Positions 24,573 through 32,478 of a stretch of 64,000 nucleotides of DNA are shown here, piece by piece. The translations under genes were made by a program, and so were the position numbers. The DNA comes from Magnimaribacter mokuoloeensis (GTDB lineage Bacteria > Pseudomonadota > Gammaproteobacteria > Magnimaribacterales > Magnimaribacteraceae), in contig CP151794.1 of assembly GCA_041860225.1 (NCBI GenBank), positions 1,116,001 to 1,180,000 of the forward strand. Reading direction: 5' to 3'. The notes beneath the pieces were generated by a model. That model had not been told where the DNA came from. It did no database searches and saw only the letters and a program-made list of their open reading frames with translations. Every line of letters begins with the position of its first letter. Positions within the stretch are counted from its first letter, which is position 1.

Positions 24573-25493
24573 CTATTTGACGTAGGTATGCCAAGAAGAG
24601 TTTTTTTCTCTAACTCCTCTAACTTGGTCAAAGTATGCGCTTTGTAATTTCTCTGTTATGGGTCCTCTCAAACCAGATCCTATGGGTTTATCATCGAGAG
24701 AGTTTATTGGTACAACTTCCGCTGCTGTACCTGAAAAGAACGATTCATCCGCTTCTAGGACATCCTCCACTTTAAGTTTCTTAATTTCAAAGGGAATATC
24801 AAGTTCGGAAGCTAAATCTAAAATTGTTCTTCTTGTTATGCCATCTAAACAGGAATCAAGGTCCGGTGAGTAAAGCGTCCCTTCTTTAACTATAAAAAAG
24901 TTCTCTCCACTACCTTCCGCTACGTAACCATCTGCATCTAACATTAAGGCTTCATCAAATCCATTCTCAAGAGCTTCATTTAAAGCAACAATTGAATGCA
25001 CATAGTTTCCATTAACCTTAGAGTTTGAAACTGGGTTTCTAACTTGCCTGGTATATGATGAAAGTTTTACTTTAATGCCTTTCTCTCTTGCCTCGGGTTC
25101 CATATAGGAAGGCCATTCCCATGCAGCAACCATAGTGTGCACTTTTAAATTATCAGCTCGCAGTCCCATCCCTTCTGAGCCATAAAAGCACATTGGTCTT
25201 ATATAGGCCTCGTCAAGATTGTTAGACCTAATGACATCTAGATGAGCTTCATTAATATTATCTTTGGAATAAGGTATTTCAATATTAACAGTAGAAGCTG
25301 ATTTAAAAAGCCTATCAGTATGATCATGCAGTCTAAAGATTGATGGACCTTTATTTGTTTTATAGGCTCTAACACCTTCAAAAACACCCAGCCCATAATG
25401 AAGAGTATGAGTCAATAAGTGAGTATTGGCCTCCTGCCAGTCGATCATTTGGCCATCAAACCATATTTCTCCGTTTATTTTAGAAAGATCCAA
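24573..25493 (-). CDS. ilvE: branched-chain amino acid aminotransferase
   Basis: IlvE performs the last step of leucine, isoleucine and valine synthesis with PLP and glutamate. The 306-residue class IV aminotransferase shows GEIWFDGQMIDW, HTLHYGLGVFEGVRAY, NPVSNSKVNGNYVHS with the PLP lysine, and GSGENFFIV. The start is a TTG preceded by AAGGGGAT; no in-frame ATG lies upstream. It heads a run of seven coupled genes that is otherwise LPS synthesis, and ilvE-waaF adjacency is known in Pseudomonas. A TAGAAT/TATAG region about 20-30 bases upstream may be its promoter. Confidence 0.95.
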   Translation of the reverse strand: MDLSKINGEIWFDGQMIDWQEANTHLLTHTLHYGLGVFEGVRAYKTNKGPSIFRLHDHTDRLFKSASTVNIEIPYSKDNINEAHLDVIRSNNLDEAYIRPMCFYGSEGMGLRADNLKVHTMVAAWEWPSYMEPEAREKGIKVKLSSYTRQVRNPVSNSKVNGNYVHSIVALNEALENGFDEALMLDADGYVAEGSGENFFIVKEGTLYSPDLDSCLDGITRRTILDLASELDIPFEIKKLKVEDVLEADESFFSGTAAEVVPINSLDDKPIGSGLRGPITEKLQSAYFDQVRGVREKNSSWHTYVK

Positions 25494-25569
25494 AGCTAAT
25501 CCCCTTTTTTGACTCTATATTCTATCGATATAAATAATTTTATATAGACCAAATATATTAGTGAACGGA

Positions 25570-25575
25570 TATAAT
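25570..25575 (+). promoter_or_regulatory. TATAAT box 6 bp upstream of the phosphomannomutase start
   Basis: The plus strand reads TATAAT-CCGTGC-ATG. The -10 consensus is perfect, and no Shine-Dalgarno lies before the ATG at 25582. A possible -35 (TAGACC) is at 25545-25550 with a long spacer. Transcription should start at or beside the A of ATG. Confidence 0.5.
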
Positions 25576-25581
25576 CCGTGC

Positions 25582-26946
25582 ATGAAGCTTAATGAGCACA
25601 TATTTAGAGCTAATGATATAAGAGGAATAGCATATGAGGATCTTAACGAACAAGTAGTTTCTTTACTTGGAAGATCGCTTGGATCGGAAGCACTTTCCCG
25701 AGACATAAAAGATTTAATCATCGGCAGAGATGCTAGAGTTTCAAGCCCAGAAATAATGGAATGGCTTTCTTCTGGTATTTTATCTACGGGATGTAATGTT
25801 ATTGATATTGGCATAGTAACAAGCCCTATGTTTTACCATTCTACTTTTGAACTCGCAGCTTCAAGCGGGGTGGTAATAACAGGTAGTCATAATCCAGCAG
25901 AATATAATGGCTTTAAGATTGTTTTTAAAAACCAGTCGACTTCAAGTGATGAAATTTTGCTTCTTAGAGAAAGAATCATAAATAAAGATTTTCAGCTAGG
26001 TCAGGGCAAATTAGACAAAGCTGATATTAAAGAGAGTTACATAAATAGAATAGTAAAGAGTGTACAACTCAATAAGGCTCTTGATATATCAATTGATTGT
26101 GGAAACGGAGCAGCTGGAGTAGTTGCAAAGGAGGTCTATGAAAAATTAGGTTGCAATGTTATAGAACTTTATGGAAATCCTGATGGTTTATTTCCTAATC
26201 ATCATCCTGATCCATCTAAAAAAGAAAATATGCTTGACCTTATTGATAATGTTGCAAAAAATAATTCAACAGTTGGCCTAGCTTTCGATGGTGATGCTGA
26301 CAGATTGGGTGTAGTTTCACCTTCGGGAGAGATGATTTATCCTGATAGGCAAATGATCTTATTCTCTAGGCAAGTACTAGAAAGTAACCCAGGTGCTTCG
26401 GTGGTTTTTGATGTGAAATGCTCAAAATTATTATCTGATGAAATATCTCGTTTAAAAGGAAATCCATTGATATGCAAAACAGGACATACTTTCATCAAGC
26501 AAAAAATAAGAGAAACGTCAGCCCATCTTGGCGGTGAAATGAGCGGTCATATATTTTTTAATGATAGGTGGCCAGGTTTTGATGATGGGATATATGCAGG
26601 AGCAAGGATGCTAGAGATTATTGCAAACTCAGATGACAAAAATGTTTTTGAAAGTGTTCCTAATTTGGTATCAACCCCAGAAATAAACATTAAAGCTACA
26701 GATGATCGAAAATTCCAAATCGTAGATCAATTTATAAAACACTCTAATTTTGAGAATGCCAATATGATTGATATTGATGGTATTAGAGTTGAATTTAAGA
26801 AAGGATGGGGGCTGTTAAGAGCTTCTAATACCTCTCCATTCTTAGTTTTAAGATTTGAAGCTGAAACTGAAGAAGAATTAGCAAAGATCAAAGAAATTTT
26901 TTACTTGAACCTAAAAAAGATTGAACCTGACATAGACAGATTTTAA
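25582..26946 (+). CDS. algC: phosphomannomutase/phosphoglucomutase (AlgC type)
   Basis: This alpha-D-phosphohexomutase interconverts mannose or glucose 1- and 6-phosphates for envelope polysaccharides. The 454 residues contain the four family blocks: FRANDIRGIA, VVITGSHNPAEYNG with the phosphoserine in TGSHNP, FDGDADRLGVV binding the metal, and GGEMSGHIFF for sugar recognition. I chose the ATG at 25582; a GTG at 25561 would extend it but overlaps the -10 box. It is followed 2 bp later by argB and then slmA, the known gammaproteobacterial algC-argB-slmA block (dut and coaBC are not present). Substrate preference is inferred. Confidence 0.9.
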   Translation: MKLNEHIFRANDIRGIAYEDLNEQVVSLLGRSLGSEALSRDIKDLIIGRDARVSSPEIMEWLSSGILSTGCNVIDIGIVTSPMFYHSTFELAASSGVVITGSHNPAEYNGFKIVFKNQSTSSDEILLLRERIINKDFQLGQGKLDKADIKESYINRIVKSVQLNKALDISIDCGNGAAGVVAKEVYEKLGCNVIELYGNPDGLFPNHHPDPSKKENMLDLIDNVAKNNSTVGLAFDGDADRLGVVSPSGEMIYPDRQMILFSRQVLESNPGASVVFDVKCSKLLSDEISRLKGNPLICKTGHTFIKQKIRETSAHLGGEMSGHIFFNDRWPGFDDGIYAGARMLEIIANSDDKNVFESVPNLVSTPEINIKATDDRKFQIVDQFIKHSNFENANMIDIDGIRVEFKKGWGLLRASNTSPFLVLRFEAETEEELAKIKEIFYLNLKKIEPDIDRF

Positions 26947-26948
26947 AA

Positions 26949-27812
26949 ATGGCTATAACTAGAAAACAAGCAGAAAACATTGCTTTAGTGCTAAGCGAGG
27001 GTTTGCCTTATATACAAAAATTTAAAGGGAAAATAATTGTCGTTAAATACGGTGGAGCAGCGATGACGGATGAATCTCTAAAAAAAAGCTTCGCAAGAGA
27101 TATAGCACTTATGAAACTTGTAGGCATGAATCCGGTAATAATTCATGGAGGAGGACCTCAAATTGGCAAAGAACTCTCCAAAGCTGGGCTTGAATCTGAA
27201 TTTATTGGGGGTTTAAGGGTAACTACTAAATCTGTGATGAGTGTCGTAAAAAAAATACTTGGCACTCAAATAAATCATGAAATAGTTAGGTTAATTAAAC
27301 ATTTTGGAGGTAATGCAATTTCCTTCAACCATAATAAGTATTCGATTATTAGAGCTACAAAAAGAAATAATGATGAAGGTCAAGACCTTGGATATGTTGG
27401 AAAAGTTGAAAAAATTCTGACTGGAGAGATAAAGAAAAAAATTGATAAAGGCTTTATCCCTGTTATAGCTCCAATCGGTAAATCGAAAAATAATGATTAC
27501 TGGAATATTAATGCAGATGTCGTTGCTGGAGAGGTGGCGCAGTCACTAAAGGCTGAAAAATTAATTCTATTAACCGATGTTAAAGGCATTGGAGATTCAG
27601 AAAATAAACTTATCTCTAAGATTTCTCTAAAAAAAGGTCAAAAAGTTCTCAAAGAAAAATTCATCAAAGGGGGAATGACTCCTAAATTAACTGCTGCGTT
27701 AGAAGCTAAGAAAAATGGTGTTAAATCTTGCCACATTATAGATGGAAGAGTTCCTCATGCAGTTCTATTAGAAGTACTTACTGAGGAAGGTGTAGGAACT
27801 ATGATAAGCTAA
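26949..27812 (+). CDS. argB: acetylglutamate kinase
   Basis: ArgB phosphorylates N-acetylglutamate in arginine synthesis, using ATP. The 287-residue amino acid kinase shows KIIVVKYGGAAM, VIIHGGGPQIGKEL and the C-terminal NADVVAGEVAQSLKAEKLILLTDVKG, with GGMTPKLTAALEA. The start ATG follows the mutase stop by 2 bp. The next arginine step (argC) also lies in this window, 32 kb away. An N-terminal extension typical of arginine-inhibited forms is short, and I cannot judge feedback control. Confidence 0.96.
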   Translation: MAITRKQAENIALVLSEGLPYIQKFKGKIIVVKYGGAAMTDESLKKSFARDIALMKLVGMNPVIIHGGGPQIGKELSKAGLESEFIGGLRVTTKSVMSVVKKILGTQINHEIVRLIKHFGGNAISFNHNKYSIIRATKRNNDEGQDLGYVGKVEKILTGEIKKKIDKGFIPVIAPIGKSKNNDYWNINADVVAGEVAQSLKAEKLILLTDVKGIGDSENKLISKISLKKGQKVLKEKFIKGGMTPKLTAALEAKKNGVKSCHIIDGRVPHAVLLEVLTEEGVGTMIS

Positions 27813-27820
27813 TTACTGAC

Positions 27821-28408
27821 ATGAATGAGCTAAAGCCACGTCAACTAGATATCATGCAAAGCCTGGCTAAAATGCTTGGTGAAAAAGGCCCAGTTAAGAT
27901 TACAACATCACTTCTTGCCAATGAGTGCGGTATAACTGAAGCTGCTATCTATAGACATTTTCCTAGTAAAAAAAAGATTTATTCCGGCTTGGTAGATTTC
28001 TGTGAACAAAATATTTTTGACTTAATAAGTAATATAAATTCTGCAGATGGGGACGAATTAGATAAAGTAAAGAAAACTCTTATTTTATTAGTTACTTTCA
28101 GCGAAAGAAATCCAGGGTTAGCCCGACTCTTAACTAGAGAAGCCTTTTCAGTTGATGAGACGAGTCTTGATGAAAGAATAGGTCAGATGATGTCTAAGAT
28201 TGAACTTTTAATGAAACAAAACCTTCAAAGATATGAACAAGTTACTAAAAAGAAACTCAATCTACCGACGGCTTCGGCAGCCAATCTCCTTCTTGCTTGC
28301 TCAGAAGGGATTATTCAACAATTTGTAAGATCTGGTTTTCAAGACTCTCCATCCAAGAGGATAAATGACCAATTTGAATTTCTCATTTCTGCATTGAAAG
28401 CTAGTTAG
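27821..28408 (+). CDS. slmA: TetR-family nucleoid occlusion factor SlmA
   Basis: SlmA binds chromosomal sites and stops FtsZ ring assembly over the nucleoid. The 195-residue protein has a TetR N-terminal helix-turn-helix (ITTSLLANECGITEAAIYRHFPSKKKIYSGL) and a helical ligand/dimer domain. The opening MNELKPRQLDIMQSLAKML and the FSERNPGLARLLTREAF stretch fit SlmA. Position directly after argB is the conserved slmA location. The 3' end overlaps the mrcA stop by 8 bases. A generic TetR regulator is the alternative, but context favours SlmA. Confidence 0.88.
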   Translation: MNELKPRQLDIMQSLAKMLGEKGPVKITTSLLANECGITEAAIYRHFPSKKKIYSGLVDFCEQNIFDLISNINSADGDELDKVKKTLILLVTFSERNPGLARLLTREAFSVDETSLDERIGQMMSKIELLMKQNLQRYEQVTKKKLNLPTASAANLLLACSEGIIQQFVRSGFQDSPSKRINDQFEFLISALKAS

Positions 28409-30773
28409 GTATATTTTCTTCTAAGAAGTATTCAAACATTACATTATTGGTATCTGGTCTTGCCTTTTCACCAGAATCCTTGTCAATTTTAATTATTGAT
28501 AAGCCCTCGGGAGGAAGTGTCTGAGATATTGGGATGTTATCTATAATCTCTTTTTTATAATTCAGCCAAATTGGTAAAGCAATGGTAGAGCCAAATTCTC
28601 TATCCCCCAAACTTTTCGGCTGGTCAAATCCAACCCAAACAGAGGTAACAATATGAGCATTATATCCTGTAAACCAAGTACTTTCGGCTTTATTGGTAGT
28701 CCCAGTTTTACCAGCAAAGTCTGTTCTTTGTAATTCTGAAACTTTTTTGGCAGTTCCTCTTGTTGCAGCCTCTTTTAAAATATCATTGATAAGGAAGGCT
28801 ACGCGAGGATCAATGACTTGTTCAGGATTCTCTATTGGTTTTTCATAAAGTACTTTTCCCGATCTATCTAAAATCTTTTTAATCAAATAAGGCTCAACCC
28901 TCTTTCCGCCGTTTGCAAAAACAGAATAAGCTGATGCATTGCTTAATGGATTTAAAGATGCTGTACCTAAAGATAATGACAAATCTAGAGGAAGTCTTTG
29001 TTTGTCAAAGCCAAATTTTTCAGAGTAAGAACGAACCTTCTCAATCCCTAATTCTCTGAGGAGTCTCACAGATACAAGATTTCTACTTTGTATTAATCCT
29101 TCTCTGAGTCTTGTTGGGCCAAAAAATTTACCGCTAGCATTTCTGGGCCTCCATCTTTCTTCCAATGCCTCGTCATCAAATATTATAGGGGCGTCATTTA
29201 TAAGCGAAGAAGGGGTAAATTTATCTGAAAAGGCTGCCGCATACAGGAAAGGTTTGAAATTTGATCCTAGTAAAGGTGAAGCTTGTTCTGCCCTATTGAA
29301 CTTACTTAGAAAAAAATCATACCCTCCAACTAAAGCCAGAATAGAGCCTGATTGGGGATCTAAAGAAATTAGAGCACTTTGAGCATCGGGAATCTGAGTG
29401 AGTTCAATACTCTGGGTAAGAGTATCTTTTTTTAACCAAATAATATCACCTAAATTTAATATATCTTTGAAACTTCTCGGTCTTGCTCCCCGCCTGTTTT
29501 CATTTATGTAAGGTCTGGCCCAGCTATATTTCTCTGTCCAAGGAATTTCTTGTATTTCACCGGCTTTTGTTAAAAATTCTAGCTTCGTGCCAACTTTAGT
29601 TACGGTGCCCAAGAAACGATCTTTATTTTCCGTAAATTTATCTAGATAATCTAAAACATTTAATAAGCTTGCTTCTGTATCTAAAAAATTCTCATCATCT
29701 CGCTTGAGGCTATTTTCTATATTAGTCAGTTTTACATTCTTTGGTAGGTCGAAGAATCCTTCTGGAAAAACATCGTATATATTTTCTGGCTCTCTAAATC
29801 CATGGCGCTTATCGTAGTCCTCTAAACCAAGGGAGACTGATCTTGAGGCTTGGTTTTGAAACTTAGAATTAATTGTTGTGAAAACCTCCAAACCTTCTGA
29901 GTAAGCCTTTAAGCCATATTCCTGAATCATATAGCGCCTTACCTCTTCAGCAACATAAGGAGCCTCAACCTCGGAAACGAGACCATAGTAATTTGCAGTT
30001 AATGGGGCATCTATGGCAAGTCTGAATTGTTCTGAATGAATAAAACCTAATTCAAGCATACGTTCTAATATCCAGTTTCTTCTTACAAGCGCTCTTTTAG
30101 GATTAACAAGTGGATTCATCGACGATGGAGCTTTGGGAAGTGCTGCAATCATAGCCCACTGAGCAAGATTTAATTCTGATAAAGGTCTTCCGTAATAGAC
30201 CTCACTCGCAGCTGCGATTCCATAAGCCCTATTTCCAAAGAAGATTCTATTGACATAAAACTCGAAGATTTCTTCTTTCGAATAAGTTTCTTCAAGCCTA
30301 TAGGCAAGAAAAATATCTTTTACTTTTCTAAAAAGACTCACATCTCTGCTGGTTAGATAGTTACCGGCTACTTGCATTGTGATGGTACTACCGCCTCCTT
30401 GAATTCTTCCTGATACTAATAGACGGTATAAGGAACGAGCAAGACCTGTGTAGCTAACTCCGGAATGAGAAAAGAAATTATCATCTTCTGCAGCTAATAC
30501 TGCATTTACATAGTGTGTTGGAATTTCGTCAAAGTTTAATGCAGTTCTTCTTTTTTCTCCAAACTCGCCAATTAGCTTCGCATCAGATGAAAATATTTTT
30601 AAAGGTATTTGTAGTTCAATATCTCTAATTGTTCGTTCATCAGGTAGTTTGCTGCCTATATATAGATTTAGACTAGAGAGAAACATAAAAGTAAGACATA
30701 AAAATAAAAGGCTTAATCTGCCAGTTAGGCTCTTAGTCATTAAAACTAAATATGTTTTCAATTTAACAAACAT
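28401..30773 (-). CDS. mrcA: penicillin-binding protein 1A
   Basis: PBP1A is a bifunctional murein glycosyltransferase-transpeptidase. The 790 residues have a short cytoplasmic tail, a membrane helix (about 20-38), a GT51 domain with the catalytic Glu96 in LAAEDDNFFSHSG and GGSTITMQVAGNYL, and a PBP transpeptidase domain with SNFK (Ser504-Lys507), a SRNLVS motif and KTGTT. A large insert between the two domains (about 310-460) fits the ODD/OB-like region of gammaproteobacterial PBP1A. It is divergent from aroK with just 20 bp between the two start codons; the pil genes usually found here are absent. Confidence 0.95.
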   Translation of the reverse strand: MFVKLKTYLVLMTKSLTGRLSLLFLCLTFMFLSSLNLYIGSKLPDERTIRDIELQIPLKIFSSDAKLIGEFGEKRRTALNFDEIPTHYVNAVLAAEDDNFFSHSGVSYTGLARSLYRLLVSGRIQGGGSTITMQVAGNYLTSRDVSLFRKVKDIFLAYRLEETYSKEEIFEFYVNRIFFGNRAYGIAAASEVYYGRPLSELNLAQWAMIAALPKAPSSMNPLVNPKRALVRRNWILERMLELGFIHSEQFRLAIDAPLTANYYGLVSEVEAPYVAEEVRRYMIQEYGLKAYSEGLEVFTTINSKFQNQASRSVSLGLEDYDKRHGFREPENIYDVFPEGFFDLPKNVKLTNIENSLKRDDENFLDTEASLLNVLDYLDKFTENKDRFLGTVTKVGTKLEFLTKAGEIQEIPWTEKYSWARPYINENRRGARPRSFKDILNLGDIIWLKKDTLTQSIELTQIPDAQSALISLDPQSGSILALVGGYDFFLSKFNRAEQASPLLGSNFKPFLYAAAFSDKFTPSSLINDAPIIFDDEALEERWRPRNASGKFFGPTRLREGLIQSRNLVSVRLLRELGIEKVRSYSEKFGFDKQRLPLDLSLSLGTASLNPLSNASAYSVFANGGKRVEPYLIKKILDRSGKVLYEKPIENPEQVIDPRVAFLINDILKEAATRGTAKKVSELQRTDFAGKTGTTNKAESTWFTGYNAHIVTSVWVGFDQPKSLGDREFGSTIALPIWLNYKKEIIDNIPISQTLPPEGLSIIKIDKDSGEKARPDTNNVMFEYFLEENIPN

Positions 30774-30779
30774 CTAGGA

Positions 30780-30787
30780 GTTATAAT
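30780..30787. promoter_or_regulatory. overlapping divergent -10 boxes for mrcA and aroK
   Basis: On the plus strand TATAAT (30782-30787) is followed by AACTCA and the aroK ATG. On the minus strand TATAAC (30785-30780) is followed by TCCTAG and the mrcA ATG. Both spacings are exactly 6 bases, and the hexamers share four base pairs. Start codons are 20 bp apart, so there is no room for ordinary leaders. RNA polymerase bound one way should block the other, predicting mutually exclusive initiation. Recognisable -35 hexamers are lacking. Confidence 0.55.
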
Positions 30788-30793
30788 AACTCA

Positions 30794-31297
30794 ATGAAGC
30801 TAATTATTATTGGACCTATGGCTTCTGGAAAGTCAGTTGTAGGTAAAAAACTTTCTAAAAGAATGGGTCTTAATTTCTTTGATACAGATGAACAAATAGA
30901 AAAGAAAGCTGGAGCAACTATTTCTTGGATTTTTGATATAGAAGGCGAAGATAGATTTAGAGAAAGAGAATTTGAAACTCTTAGTAAACTCATTGAAGAA
31001 GATAATTGCGTAATCTCAACAGGTGGAGGTATAGTTCTACGAGAAGAAAATAGAGCTTTGTTAAAAAAAGGTACAGGTATTTATTTAAAAACAAGCATTC
31101 AAAGCCAATTAGAAAGGACTATGAATGATAGAGACAGACCACTTTTGCAAAATACCGATAATAAAGAAGAAACTCTCAAGGAGATGGCAAAATTACGTAA
31201 TCCAATTTATGAAACTTGTAGCGAGATAATTATAGAAGAGACAAATACTCCCAATGAGACAGTGGATAAAATAATTCAAGAGCTCAAATTGATTTAA
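30794..31297 (+). CDS. aroK: shikimate kinase
   Basis: AroK phosphorylates shikimate in aromatic amino acid synthesis. The 167 residues have the Walker A GPMASGKS (7-14), the shikimate-binding FFDTDEQIEKKAG, STGGGIVL and the lid region with RDRPLL. It starts with no Shine-Dalgarno 6 bases after a TATAAT box. The stop shares bases with the aroB start (TAATG), giving translational coupling. aroK-aroB-gltB-gltD is conserved in Pseudomonas-like bacteria. Confidence 0.95.
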   Translation: MKLIIIGPMASGKSVVGKKLSKRMGLNFFDTDEQIEKKAGATISWIFDIEGEDRFREREFETLSKLIEEDNCVISTGGGIVLREENRALLKKGTGIYLKTSIQSQLERTMNDRDRPLLQNTDNKEETLKEMAKLRNPIYETCSEIIIEETNTPNETVDKIIQELKLI

Positions 31298-32370
31298 TGA
31301 AGGAAATAAAAATTAATACAGATTCCAAGAACTATTCAGTCTTGGTAGGTTCAGAAATTCTTAACCAAGAAAATTTTAAGGAGTTTTCAGAAAGAGAAAT
31401 ACTTCTGGTAATTGATTCGAATATTGATTTAAAAGTAAAAAATAATGTCAAAGAAAGACTTGAGGGAATATCTTCCAAATTTGCTGAAATTACATTAGAT
31501 GCTAGTGAAGAAAATAAAACGTATACGACATTGGCCCTAATTCATGATTTGCTTATAGAGAATAGTTTCAGCAGGGATTGTGTCCTGTTTGCGCTCGGTG
31601 GAGGGATAATCTGTGATATGACTGGCTTTGCGGCGGCTACTTATCAAAGAGGAGTTGATTTTGTTCTGATGCCATCTACATTATTGGCCCAAGTCGATGC
31701 TTCCGTGGGCGGTAAAACTGCTATCAATCACCCTAAAGGAAAGAATATGATCGGGTCTTTTCATCAGCCTACTAAGGTATTAAGCGATACTCTTCTTCTA
31801 AAAGGATTAAATGAATCTCAGATTAGGGAAGGTTTAGCGGAAATCGTAAAACATTCATTAATAATTGATGAAGAGTTCTTCATTTGGCTACAAGAAAACA
31901 TTGACGATCTTATAAAGGCAGAAGATTCTATGTTGTTAGAGGCGATATCAAAATCTATTGAAATTAAAGCTGAAGTTGTTTCAAGAGATGAAACAGAACA
32001 AGGTGTCAGAAAGTGGCTCAATTTAGGTCATACTTTTGGCCATGCTATAGAAGTTTATGGCAGGTATAAAGAGTTCTCACACGGCGAGGCTGTTGCTTTG
32101 GGGATAATAATGGCTACAAATCTTTCTGAAAAGGTTCTAGGTCTCGAAAGAGTTGAGAGTGAAAGAATTAAAGGCCTTATTTCAAATGTACTTTCTGATG
32201 AGCATAAAAATAAAGAATTTCAGCCTGATCATCTTCTAGAATTAATGTCGTCGGATAAGAAAAGAAAAGGAAATCAATTAAATTTTGTTCTTCTTAGCTC
32301 CATAGGAAGTGCAGAAGTTTGCAGTGATATTGATGATCGAGAGATTCTAAATTCAATAAAATTAACATAG
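31297..32370 (+). CDS. aroB: 3-dehydroquinate synthase
   Basis: AroB cyclises DAHP to 3-dehydroquinate using NAD and a divalent metal. The 357-residue protein shows FALGGGIICDMTGFAAATYQRGVDFVLMPSTLLAQVDASVGGKTAINHP, the family's NAD/substrate core. It also keeps the metal-binding GLAEIVKHSLI and LNLGHTFGHAIE, with His and Glu ligands present. The start ATG overlaps the aroK stop. Downstream of aroB, damX, expected in many relatives, is missing and gltB follows after 108 bp. Confidence 0.96.
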   Translation: MKEIKINTDSKNYSVLVGSEILNQENFKEFSEREILLVIDSNIDLKVKNNVKERLEGISSKFAEITLDASEENKTYTTLALIHDLLIENSFSRDCVLFALGGGIICDMTGFAAATYQRGVDFVLMPSTLLAQVDASVGGKTAINHPKGKNMIGSFHQPTKVLSDTLLLKGLNESQIREGLAEIVKHSLIIDEEFFIWLQENIDDLIKAEDSMLLEAISKSIEIKAEVVSRDETEQGVRKWLNLGHTFGHAIEVYGRYKEFSHGEAVALGIIMATNLSEKVLGLERVESERIKGLISNVLSDEHKNKEFQPDHLLELMSSDKKRKGNQLNFVLLSSIGSAEVCSDIDDREILNSIKLT

Positions 32371-32478
32371 TCAATCTTCCCAGATGACTCTACAAAAGGT
32401 ACAATCTTTCACCTGCGCAATTCTCAGATTTACTTTTTTCGGCAAAATAGTTAGCTGAGGGTTAATAACCCACAAAAT

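Noticed and set aside
24568..24594. Longer waaF start (MAYLRQIDP)
   Set aside because: It would overlap ilvE and adds residues not seen in WaaF; MKILIIGPSWVGD at 24567 is the family start.
32459..32471. GGGTTAATAACCC before gltB as riboswitch or terminator
   Set aside because: Only a 5-bp stem with no T tract and no aptamer-like structure around it.
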